Part shown: piece after piece, positions 29,201-36,250 of the stretch
Position numbering within the stretch: the first letter of the stretch is position 1
How the letters are laid out: every line of letters begins with the position of its first letter
Source: Putridiphycobacter sp965230485
Lineage (GTDB): Bacteria > Bacteroidota > Bacteroidia > Flavobacteriales_D > Crocinitomicaceae
Direction: 5' to 3'
Assembly: GCA_965230485.1 (NCBI GenBank)
Contig: CBDDLA010000001.1
Coordinates: 1,426,001 to 1,490,000 of the forward strand
Length of the DNA: 64,000 nt
Translations under genes and position numbers: made by a program
The notes under the pieces: model-generated
The model's database searches: none
The model's input: the letters and a program-made list of their open reading frames with translations, nothing else
Told to the model about the DNA's origin: nothing

Positions 29201-29384
29201 CATCCACTGCACTCAATGCATAAACGATTCTTCTGGTTGGAATATGTGTAACCGTAATTTGAGCACCAGGAATAGGTTCAGAATATTGGTCTAGAATTAA
29301 ACCCTTAATTTCGCTAGTGGTCACCTGGCTTTTTAAACCAAAGCTTATAAAAATTAGCATGACGCTAAAAAGAAAGTATTTCAT
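26217..29384 (-). CDS. Oar-like TonB-dependent receptor with carboxypeptidase-like domain
   Basis: This 1055-residue outer-membrane receptor has a signal peptide (about 1-20, ending LKSQ), an N-terminal carboxypeptidase-regulatory-like domain (about 22-110) and a plug domain (about 120-270), with YNNLSIDGVANNDAFGF in the plug. The rest is a large beta-barrel ending in an aromatic C-terminus (GLRYSF). Plug features such as ISLDAVSEIQI and FTGGSLNVVTKSGTN are typical of Oar/OmpA-related receptors. Substrate is unknown; position between arsM and the DUF2064 gene hints at an arsenic- or sugar-containing ligand. I used the ATG at 29384; the longer ORF start at 29405 is only a TTG. Confidence 0.88.
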   Translation of the reverse strand: MKYFLFSVMLIFISFGLKSQVTTSEIKGLILDQYSEPIPGAQITVTHIPTRRIVYALSAVDGNYFAPQLIPGGPYTLSVKSASYQESMMENIFLNLGEVKMVTIQLVEDANQLKEIIVDGNAYDSFSNRRKGAETNISDDEIRKLPTINRSLQDMTRHSPQAAGNSYAGSNYRYNNLSIDGVANNDAFGFQEPSVGAGGSTAAGSPGALSRTQPISLDAVSEIQIATSPYDVKLGNFTGGSLNVVTKSGTNQTHATVYSFLRNSATTGKSAFESRERIESFYNLQSGLSLGGSLKKNKLFYFVNLEIGRSIQPLLFEPGSEGSIFSEEDISNIFDTLQTRYNFDAGTFGEADLNTENNKAFIRLDYHLNSNHVVTLRHNLVQASHENLSRSGTIFNFGSQGFTHNSLTNSTVLEVKSKLKSNIFNNLIVGMSTIRDFRAPFQSLFPHIEITYQSAGQIFIGSYREASIFQMNQTAFELSDHISIYKNKHKLTFGTHNELYQFKYHFVTPYTGRWAYANLADFYNNSPSRVRGTYNLTDDSFEFNFNRPSADFPVLLSSFYAQDEYTVSKRLSISYGVRLEGNVFLNDQNVAPDIANHPVFGKYTGGVTPRYIIAPRFGFNYDLKGDNTWKLRGGSGIFAGRMPFAWGAYSYIYNGAQFGSVDVRPDGEVDLITENYSELSNLQENKREINLIDPDFKLPRVWRSSLATDLQLPANTLLTVEAIFTQTIYDIFFQNVNLNENTTPLTNAGSDQRPINIGDGDMQRIDSNYANVFLLTNTQLGYKYSISASLEKKIGRNILTMAAYTYGMSKDLMNGVRVSAQANWNWNQTIEANNPRLSYSNFDIRHRIISNLTYASDYSSRHKTTVGAFFIASSGSPFSYVYSGDLNRDASSKNDLIYVPNSASEINLIDITNGDGEILVSAEEQWNQLNTYIENDSYLSENRGKYTERNGGRTPWNIQLDIHIGQELKFNNSKVDHQLELTADVFNVLNLFNYRWGRQYFVPNTTNSGYALITAKSNSDGSATTYQFFNPKSAPWQIDGIASRLQMQIGLRYSF

Positions 29385-29407
29385 AATTAAAAATAGATGT
29401 GTCAATT

Positions 29408-29427
29408 AATGGTCGTTAATGACCATT
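29408..29427. promoter_or_regulatory. Inverted repeat upstream of the TonB receptor
   Basis: AATGGTC-GTTAAT-GACCATT is a 7-bp-arm dyad with only one mismatched pair in the spacer. It lies 24 nt before the receptor start in the 95-nt gap after the DUF2064 gene and could be an operator. Confidence 0.45.
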
Positions 29428-29479
29428 GGTAAAGTTTAATCATTCAATTAAACTAGAATTTAAGGATGATCAAACAAGA

Positions 29480-30166
29480 TCAATAGATTAGACACATTTT
29501 AGGAGGGCCTCTTAGAAATAGAGAATAACTCTTAAAACTTTGGTATAGTGATTCTAAATAGTGATTGATTTTAACCTTAGCATTAAGCAATTCAAGAAAC
29601 TGATAAACAAACGAACCTTCGGCGTTAAGCTTTACAAAGTAGCTCCAATCTTCAACAGTATCGATATCCAATAATTCGTCTGATAGTGAAACGCCATTTA
29701 ACTTCTCTATTAAATGTTCGCATAAGCGACTACTTTTCCAATTGAACGAATTAAATAATGATGGACTAAATGTTGATTTGCTTAACCCTAATAAATAAGT
29801 TCCCCCATCAATTGAAGGTCCAACAACGCAGTTGTGTGCTTTCAGCGCTTCATTTGTTTTTTGAATAAGTTGAGCAGAAATATTGGGTGTATCGCTTCCC
29901 AATATAATTACCCTACTATACCCTTTCTGAAATATTTTTTGAACTGAATTCGATAGTCGCTCTCCAAAAGTATGCCCTACTTGTGTATGGTTAGTATCAA
30001 CAAAATAAGGTAATTCTGTCTTTCTTATCTCTTTAATTGTTTTATCAAAAAGGGTTTTAAAAAGTAATTTATTTTCTGAAATAGACGGTAATATTTTCTT
30101 CACATGATGTTCCTTAACATATGTATTAGAGAATAATAGAATTGCTATTTCGTCTGTTCGTTTCAA
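29480..30166 (-). CDS. DUF2064 / TIGR04282-type glycosyltransferase (arsenosugar-associated)
   Basis: This 228-residue nucleotide-sugar-transferase-fold protein has the family's FGERLSNSVQKIFQKGYSRVIILGSDTPN block (about 68-96), with the Asp of GSDTP as the likely metal/nucleotide contact. A 'vGPSIDGGTYLLGL' block (about 114-127) follows. The family (DUF2064, TIGR04282) recurs beside arsM/arsS genes in arsenosugar clusters, and here it lies in the same block as arsM. It probably adds or activates a sugar; the acceptor is unknown. The N-terminus is slightly shorter than some members. The stop is separated from the receptor gene by 95 nt. Confidence 0.8.
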   Translation of the reverse strand: MKRTDEIAILLFSNTYVKEHHVKKILPSISENKLLFKTLFDKTIKEIRKTELPYFVDTNHTQVGHTFGERLSNSVQKIFQKGYSRVIILGSDTPNISAQLIQKTNEALKAHNCVVGPSIDGGTYLLGLSKSTFSPSLFNSFNWKSSRLCEHLIEKLNGVSLSDELLDIDTVEDWSYFVKLNAEGSFVYQFLELLNAKVKINHYLESLYQSFKSYSLFLRGPPKMCLIY

Positions 30167-30215
30167 AAAAAGATACTATAAGGAAGACGGGGTTATTTAA
30201 CTATCCTTACACTGT

Positions 30216-31034
30216 TTATTCTTTTTCAAAATTTTTTATGAATGATGAACTGCTAATTGGTTTTAAATTATTGTTTAACCAAACTCTGATTCCAATAAAA
30301 ATAATGATGAAAGAACTGTAAGCTATAAAAAATGGAATGATTAGATGGGATAATTTTAATACTAGCATTATACTTATGATCAGTAATTGAAAACCCAATC
30401 CAAAAATTGACACTAGGGTTAAAAACCACTTAGGGAAATAGTTATTTTGCGGCGCCTTCTTATCCAAGTTATAAATAATATAATCGAAGGGCCCATAAAG
30501 TAACTTATAGAGCCTAAAAAAGACGTTGACATATTTCTGAGATTCTCCAGACAACGCTACTGGTGTATTCGTCTCAAATATTCTGCTGGTTGTATCTCCA
30601 CCATTGCGTATTCTTAAAATAACGTAATAATAATTGTACAAGGTGCCTTGTAATTGCATACCGATAAATGCCAATATCATGGCTGCAAAAGAAGCTTCTG
30701 TTAATTTATAAACGGCAAAAAGAATAAAGAAATTAAGTATGATATCTGATATTGAATCAAAATATCTCCCCACATATGATGGTCTGTTCCTAAGCCTAGC
30801 TAAAGCGCCATCAGCAGCATCTAATATTGATTTAAGAATTAAGAGTAATGCCGCTGCCCAAAACCATTCTTTCAAAATGCATATAATTGCACCGAAACCG
30901 CAAATAACGAAAGCAATGGTAATATGGATTGGTGTTATTTTAGTGTTAACTATCGATCTTGAAATCCAAGTGGCAATCGGACGGCCATAATCTGACAAGT
31001 CAATAAATTGATGTTTCTTGGGTAATTTAGTCAT
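30216..31034 (-). CDS. CDP-alcohol phosphatidyltransferase
   Basis: This 272-residue inner-membrane enzyme transfers a phosphatidyl group from a CDP-diacylglycerol-type donor to an alcohol acceptor. The complete catalytic signature D-x2-D-G-x2-A-R-x8-G-x3-D-x3-D is present at about residues 66-91 (DAADGALARL ... GRYFDSISD). About six hydrophobic helices surround it. The alcohol cannot be read from the sequence. Placement upstream of DUF2064, a TonB receptor and arsM makes a sugar- or arsenosugar-derived acceptor an attractive hypothesis, but phosphatidylglycerol or phosphatidylinositol-type products are equally possible. It has a putative -7 element 73 nt upstream. Confidence 0.86.
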   Translation of the reverse strand: MTKLPKKHQFIDLSDYGRPIATWISRSIVNTKITPIHITIAFVICGFGAIICILKEWFWAAALLLILKSILDAADGALARLRNRPSYVGRYFDSISDIILNFFILFAVYKLTEASFAAMILAFIGMQLQGTLYNYYYVILRIRNGGDTTSRIFETNTPVALSGESQKYVNVFFRLYKLLYGPFDYIIYNLDKKAPQNNYFPKWFLTLVSIFGLGFQLLIISIMLVLKLSHLIIPFFIAYSSFIIIFIGIRVWLNNNLKPISSSSFIKNFEKE

Positions 31035-31107
31035 ATCATTCTTGCGCTAAGCCATGGTGTAGTTGTTTTTTAAAAAATAATTGTTTTGAATTGGCTAAGC
31101 TTCAAAC

Positions 31108-31115
31108 CAAAGATA
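31108..31115 (-). promoter_or_regulatory. -7 element for the CDP-alcohol phosphatidyltransferase block
   Basis: On the minus strand this reads TATCTTTG (TAnnTTTG), 73 nt before the start of the phosphatidyltransferase gene. It lies in the 187-nt divergent region facing the MBOAT gene. A one-mismatch TATCTTTA on the plus strand (31195-31202) may serve the MBOAT side. Confidence 0.4.
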
Positions 31116-31221
31116 TAATATATTAAGTAAATGTTAGCCTGATTTTATCATAGTATTAATAGATCGCAATTCTTACTTCTTTGGATTAAAATAATATCTT
31201 TACGTCACTTATTTATATTTA

Positions 31222-33141
31222 TTGACAAACCAGTTAATGATATTTCTTTCCAACATTAGCTTTGCTTTCATCATTATTTTTATCCTGTTATACAATGGTG
31301 TAAGGCAACTTTGGCCAAACAAAAATATCTTAAATGGTTTACTTATTCTTGGAAGTACTATAATTCTTGGAACTATAGTTTCATATGAATCGCTTGCTAT
31401 TATAGGAGGATTGTCCCTAGCAATATTTTTTATTGGGAAACGACTTTCTTTTCAAATCAAACGAAAACGACTCTATTTAAGTTTATCAATTGGTGTGCTA
31501 ATTGCATTATTTTGCTTTAAAAATTACAACCTAGTTAATTTTGACTTGCTTCAAAGGGTTGGTTTATCCTATATATTATTTAGGTTAATTCACTTTTTAG
31601 TGGATAGTTCTAAAGGAAAAATACATGATTATGATGCTATTGCATTTATTAATTACGTGATTTTCTTTCCAACCTTTATGGCTGGTCCGATTGATGAGTA
31701 TAATAACTTTAATTATTGGATCAAACAGAAAAAAAGTCATTACAGGTTAAAGCTTATGAAAGCTGGCCTTTTTAAGCTATGCCTCGGTATTGTTAAGAAG
31801 TTCTTTTTAGTTCCAATTATTGTCAGTTACTCACTTAACTTTTCATTATTCGATTCTGAGATTATTTGGCAAGAAAGCTTACTAATCAGTTTGGTATTAT
31901 ACTCATTTTATATTCTTTTTGATTTTTCAGGGTACTCTGATATTGCGATTGGCACAGCCTATTTGATCGGTATTAAGACACCAGAAAATTTTGATAATCC
32001 ATACTATTCAAAAAGTTTGTCTGTGTTTTGGAAGAAGTGGCATATGACTTTTTCAATTTTTTTGTTCAAGTATGTATTTAAGCCTTTTGTCACTTCCTTA
32101 TCTAAAAAATTCCCTAATTTACCAAGACTTGCTGGCTCCTCAATCGGTTATGTCTTTACATTCTTAATCTGTGGAATCTGGCATGGCAATACACTTAACT
32201 TTATTTATTGGGGACTTTGGCATGGATTGGGATTAATAGGCTTTAAGTTATGGGAAATATACGTTTTCAAATCAAGTTTTAAGACTATAAAAAATCAGTG
32301 GTATAAAGGGTTCTATAGTGCCAGTGCAATTATAGTAACATTTATTTTTGTTACTATTGGTTGGTTTTTCTTCAACTACCAGCATAATGATATTGTTTTC
32401 GTTTCTAAAAACTTCGCTAAACCAAATGATACAACTATTTTAGTTAATCAAATTAATTATAATGGGACCGATTGTTTTGAAATAAGCTTTAAGCCTGAAA
32501 AAGAAACAGATCAATTTATTGATATTGAATATATAAGTTCTAGCAATAACAGAACCTTAGCTTTTTACAACTTACCAGTTGATTCATCAAATCAATATCA
32601 TATCTTGATTGAAGAAACAAATAATACTGCTGTTGCACTTAAACTGCGATCCAAATCGAAATCAGAAATTCATGGTTGGCATCATATAGTGACACATGCA
32701 AGGATCAATCCGTTTGAACAATCACCAATTCAAGCTTACTTTTTTGGCAAAGATAATTTCACAAAAAAAACTGTTATAAAAATTGATACTTTATTAGGTA
32801 AAGACTTGAATTTAGAAGCTGAGTTTGCTCAGCAAAAACTCAAATTAGACCCCATTTTCATTCCAAATTACGGTTGGGCAATTAAAATACATTATTTACC
32901 ACTACCTAGCTATAAAATGAATGCTGAATTTCAGCACAACAATGGATTATGGAATACATATGTTGAAAACAGGGATGCTAAATATGACTTTTTAGATATT
33001 CATGGTAATTATGAATTTGATGGTACAACAAGAAATTTACTACCAGGTAAGTATAGGGTAAGATTAAATTATTCCGTTGGTACTAAAAAAAGTACTTGGT
33101 TTTATGGTACAGTAAATATTCCTGATTATGTTGACGGTTAA
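31222..33141 (+). CDS. MBOAT-family O-acyltransferase with long C-terminal extension
   Basis: This 639-residue protein has a DltB/AlgI-like multi-span MBOAT core (about residues 1-395). It includes FPTFMAGPIDEYNNF, FDFSGYSDIAIGTAYLIGI, ENFDNPYYSKSLSVFWKKWHMTFS and the catalytic-type GIWHGNT (H321), with a second His in GLWHG (H334). About 240 residues (400-639) follow the last helix and look like a beta-rich soluble domain. I do not recognise that domain, and it is not part of ordinary DltB. The start is uncertain: TTG at 31222 or ATG at 31237. It overlaps the next gene by 14 bp. MBOATs of this type move acyl groups across the membrane to envelope polymers; the acyl donor and acceptor are unknown here. 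Confidence 0.88.
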   Translation: MTNQLMIFLSNISFAFIIIFILLYNGVRQLWPNKNILNGLLILGSTIILGTIVSYESLAIIGGLSLAIFFIGKRLSFQIKRKRLYLSLSIGVLIALFCFKNYNLVNFDLLQRVGLSYILFRLIHFLVDSSKGKIHDYDAIAFINYVIFFPTFMAGPIDEYNNFNYWIKQKKSHYRLKLMKAGLFKLCLGIVKKFFLVPIIVSYSLNFSLFDSEIIWQESLLISLVLYSFYILFDFSGYSDIAIGTAYLIGIKTPENFDNPYYSKSLSVFWKKWHMTFSIFLFKYVFKPFVTSLSKKFPNLPRLAGSSIGYVFTFLICGIWHGNTLNFIYWGLWHGLGLIGFKLWEIYVFKSSFKTIKNQWYKGFYSASAIIVTFIFVTIGWFFFNYQHNDIVFVSKNFAKPNDTTILVNQINYNGTDCFEISFKPEKETDQFIDIEYISSSNNRTLAFYNLPVDSSNQYHILIEETNNTAVALKLRSKSKSEIHGWHHIVTHARINPFEQSPIQAYFFGKDNFTKKTVIKIDTLLGKDLNLEAEFAQQKLKLDPIFIPNYGWAIKIHYLPLPSYKMNAEFQHNNGLWNTYVENRDAKYDFLDIHGNYEFDGTTRNLLPGKYRVRLNYSVGTKKSTWFYGTVNIPDYVDG

Positions 33142-34210
33142 GAAAATATTAAAATATCAACTTTGGTTGCCAGTACTAGTATCCTTAATAATCGTACTGG
33201 TAATTTTACCTGTTTATATTTTGTCGGCTGATAAACCAATAGTTGACGCCAATGGAATTAATGTCAAAAATGGTGATCGTATCTTTTATCGCTTTTTAAA
33301 TAACTTAAAAGAAAAAAATGGGGTTCTAATTTTAGGTACTTCCGAAACAGGCAATTCATTTGGCGGTAATAATTATTGGGGGTTATTGAATAGAGATAAG
33401 GAATTAAACAGATATTTTTATGCATATGGTGGCGCTGGACGTTGTTCTTATGTTTATTTTCCTTTAATTCTCGATAACCCTGAATTATTCAAAGATCTTG
33501 AAATTATTCTGTACATCAATCCAACCTATTGGCGCTATGGACTTAATAATTTTCATGACAAATACTATGAGCGATATGTTAGTCCTGGTTTAGCTAAAAA
33601 GGTTGAGCGCAAAGCGAGACGCATTGGCATTTTTGATACATTCATAAAGCAAGGAACTAATAAACAAACAGTAATCTCTTTTGCTATCAATCGTTTGGTT
33701 GAAAACTATAAAAGCCTGTTTTATTCAGATTTGAATCAGTTGATTTATATGCCAACTTCGAAGCAGAAAGCTGGTAAGGATATCGTCATTAATGAAATTG
33801 GTAAAGCTCAGTCGTTAAAAAAGATAGAAGCCCTCATTAATTTTGAGTCTAATGCAACTCATAGTTTTCTGGAATCAGAATCGCCATTTCCATCAATTGA
33901 TACGGCGTCTGTTTTCCAATATCAAATGCTAGAAAGTTTTATTAAAATCGTACGTGAATATGATATTAATTGTACTTTCTACTTAGGACCGTACAACAGA
34001 ATTTATTGTGCTTCTAAAAACCCTGAAAATTTGACTCATCATGATGCCGTACTTAAAAACATTAGAGCTATTCTTGATAGAACAAGCTCGAAGTGCATTG
34101 ATGGCTCTTATCAATCTGATGTAAAGGGCTCTTTTAATGATGTACAGCATATTTCGGAGTATGGTGCTTACCTAACAGCCATAGATATCAAAAAATATTA
34201 TGAAAAATAG
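33128..34210 (+). CDS. DltD-like SGNH-fold acyl transferase
   Basis: This 360-residue protein has one N-terminal membrane helix (about 11-33) and an extracytoplasmic domain. The domain fits the SGNH/DltD pattern: the nucleophile motif GTSETG with Ser72 (DltD has GSSE) and a C-terminal D-x-x-H, D338 and H341 in DVQHISEYGA. In the Dlt pathway the equivalent serine takes the acyl group from the DltX shuttle and passes it to the polymer. It overlaps the MBOAT gene by 14 bp and the microprotein by 11 bp, so all three are coupled. Sequence similarity beyond motifs is low, so the homology call is inferred from motifs, topology and context. Confidence 0.72.
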   Translation: MLTVKKILKYQLWLPVLVSLIIVLVILPVYILSADKPIVDANGINVKNGDRIFYRFLNNLKEKNGVLILGTSETGNSFGGNNYWGLLNRDKELNRYFYAYGGAGRCSYVYFPLILDNPELFKDLEIILYINPTYWRYGLNNFHDKYYERYVSPGLAKKVERKARRIGIFDTFIKQGTNKQTVISFAINRLVENYKSLFYSDLNQLIYMPTSKQKAGKDIVINEIGKAQSLKKIEALINFESNATHSFLESESPFPSIDTASVFQYQMLESFIKIVREYDINCTFYLGPYNRIYCASKNPENLTHHDAVLKNIRAILDRTSSKCIDGSYQSDVKGSFNDVQHISEYGAYLTAIDIKKYYEK

Positions 34211-34325
34211 ATTAATAAAAGTGTTTTATATAATCTGCATGATTGCTTTTTTTGCTGGAGTTTTATTATATATTTTAATGCAAGATGGCACTAGTGATAT
34301 CCCTTATATCTATTTAGATTTTTAA
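34200..34325 (+). CDS. DltX-like 41-residue membrane microprotein
   Basis: This short gene starts with ATG overlapping the end of the SGNH gene by 11 bp. The peptide has a positive N-terminus (MKNRLIK), a single transmembrane helix at about residues 8-27, and an acidic outer tail that ends with YIYLDF at the very C-terminus. DltX peptides are 40-50 residues, span the membrane once with the C-terminus outside, and end in a hexapeptide of the form F-I-Y-N-E-F whose Tyr carries the acyl group. Here Y38 would be that tyrosine. Stop codon is TAA at 34323-34325. It is below the length cut-off of usual gene callers. Confidence 0.75.
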   Translation: MKNRLIKVFYIICMIAFFAGVLLYILMQDGTSDIPYIYLDF

Positions 34326-34413
34326 ATACTTTCCTGTCTTCTTTAAATATGGGATAAGTCATCCTTTCTTAACTTTTTCCATTTATTTCGTACATTTATT
34401 AAAATTTTGACTT

Positions 34414-36147
34414 ATGAAAATGTTCAAAATAGGCTTATGTTTTTTAGTTGCTTTTCAACTTCGGGCTCAGGTTAACATGGTGAGCACAAATCCTACTGCG
34501 GAGCAAATTTTATTGGGTAATTTCAATCCTTCTGATTATGCTTCCAATAATGTTATAGATGACCATGATGCTATCATTCAAGGCATACAAGCGAACGTTA
34601 ATTCAGATTCTTTAAAGGCCTATTTAATTGAAATGTCAGCATTCGTAAATAGAAACACTGGATCTGATACAATATCTAATTCGCAAGGTATTGGCGCAGC
34701 AAGGCGCTGGGCTTACAAGAAATTTGAATCGTTTAGTGCTTTAAATGATGATCGTTTGGTTACTTCTTACTTCCAATTCGATCGGACCATTTGTGGCATG
34801 AGTCAACATAAAAATATTTTTGCCGTACTACCCGGATCTGATATTTCTGACCATGAGGTTGTTTTAATTGAGGCACATTTTGACAGCAGATGCGAATCGG
34901 TATGTGATGTCAACTGTTCAGCTCAAGGCATGGAGGATAATGGTTCCGGTTCTGCCTTAGTACTTGAATTGGCAAGGGTAATGAGTCAATATACTTTTAA
35001 AAACACTATTGTTTTTATGCTTACTATTGGCGAAGAACAAGGTTTATTTGGTGCGAATGCGTTTTCGCAATATGCAAAGGACAATGATATCCCAATTGAG
35101 GCTGTTTTAAATAATGATGTCATTGGGGGAGTAATTTGCGGTGCCACCTCCTCAGCACCTTCATGTCCAGGACTAAATGATGTCGATAGTACACAAGTAA
35201 GATTATTTTCAAATGGTGGATTTAATTCTCAGCATAAACAATTATCGAGGTTCATAAAACTGCAGTATCAAGAAGAATTATTATCAATGGTCAATGTACC
35301 CATGACCATTACCATCATGTCAGCCGAAGACAGAACAGGACGCGGAGGAGATCATATTCCTTTCAGGCAAGATGGCTTCAGGGCTATGAGGTTTACATCC
35401 GCTAATGAACATGGTAATGCTGCTGTTGGACCGAACTATCATGATAGACAGCATACCATGGAAGATATTTTAGGAGTTGATACTGATGGAGACCAGATTA
35501 TTGATAGTTTTTTTGTCGATTTTAATTACTTAGCCAGAAATGCAGTAATTAATGGAGCTGCGGCATCAGTCATTGCCATTGGACCGAAAACTTGTGATTT
35601 TGACATTGGTATTTACGCTGGCCCCGGCATAACTATTCACATCAAAGAGCAAACTAATTATACTAAGTATAGAGTAGGTATTAGAACGCTTACTAATGAT
35701 TGGGATTCAGTGTACGTTATTAATGGACCAATTGACACCATATATCCTCCTGTTACTAACGACTATATTGTGAGTGTAGCATCAGTGGATGAACACGACT
35801 TGGAAAGTCTATTTTCTAGAGAGCTTCTAGTTAATCATTCAGAGCTGTCGGTTGATGAGCTAGACTTACCAGTTACTAATTTTGAGCTCATGCAAAATAG
35901 GCCAAACCCGTTTGACGAAGCTACCATCATAGCAGTTAAAACCACTACTCGTCTTGACTATAATACTGCTTTTATTGTCATTCATAATATTTTGGGCAAA
36001 GAAATAGAACGTTTACCTATCAATCTTGACGGTTTTATGAATGAAGTACTTTATACCCATGGCTACGGCAAAGTTGGTAACTATAGTTATACATTAGAAA
36101 TTGACGGTGAACCAAAAGCCACTAAAATGATGGTTTTTGCAAATTAA
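34414..36147 (+). CDS. M28-family metallopeptidase with T9SS sorting domain
   Basis: This 577-residue secreted peptidase has a signal peptide (about 1-18, ending QLRAQ). The zinc-site pattern of M28 peptidases is present: H in EAHFDSR, D in MEDNGSG, the GEEQGLFGA pair of glutamates, NNDVIGG and the C-terminal NYHDRQHTMED histidine. Aminopeptidase activity is likely. A T9SS sorting domain follows at about residues 490-577 (LMQNRPNPFDEATII, VIHNILGKEIERL, YSYTLEIDGEPK). It lies 88 nt downstream of the microprotein gene and has no obvious connection to it. Confidence 0.87.
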   Translation: MKMFKIGLCFLVAFQLRAQVNMVSTNPTAEQILLGNFNPSDYASNNVIDDHDAIIQGIQANVNSDSLKAYLIEMSAFVNRNTGSDTISNSQGIGAARRWAYKKFESFSALNDDRLVTSYFQFDRTICGMSQHKNIFAVLPGSDISDHEVVLIEAHFDSRCESVCDVNCSAQGMEDNGSGSALVLELARVMSQYTFKNTIVFMLTIGEEQGLFGANAFSQYAKDNDIPIEAVLNNDVIGGVICGATSSAPSCPGLNDVDSTQVRLFSNGGFNSQHKQLSRFIKLQYQEELLSMVNVPMTITIMSAEDRTGRGGDHIPFRQDGFRAMRFTSANEHGNAAVGPNYHDRQHTMEDILGVDTDGDQIIDSFFVDFNYLARNAVINGAAASVIAIGPKTCDFDIGIYAGPGITIHIKEQTNYTKYRVGIRTLTNDWDSVYVINGPIDTIYPPVTNDYIVSVASVDEHDLESLFSRELLVNHSELSVDELDLPVTNFELMQNRPNPFDEATIIAVKTTTRLDYNTAFIVIHNILGKEIERLPINLDGFMNEVLYTHGYGKVGNYSYTLEIDGEPKATKMMVFAN

Positions 36148-36250
36148 AAATAGAGAATTTTATTTAGCCTTTAAAAGACTTACATTAATTTACTCAATAA
36201 TATGCATCATTTAATTCTAAAACAAGGTCTTGCTATTGTGGGAGAAAAGT

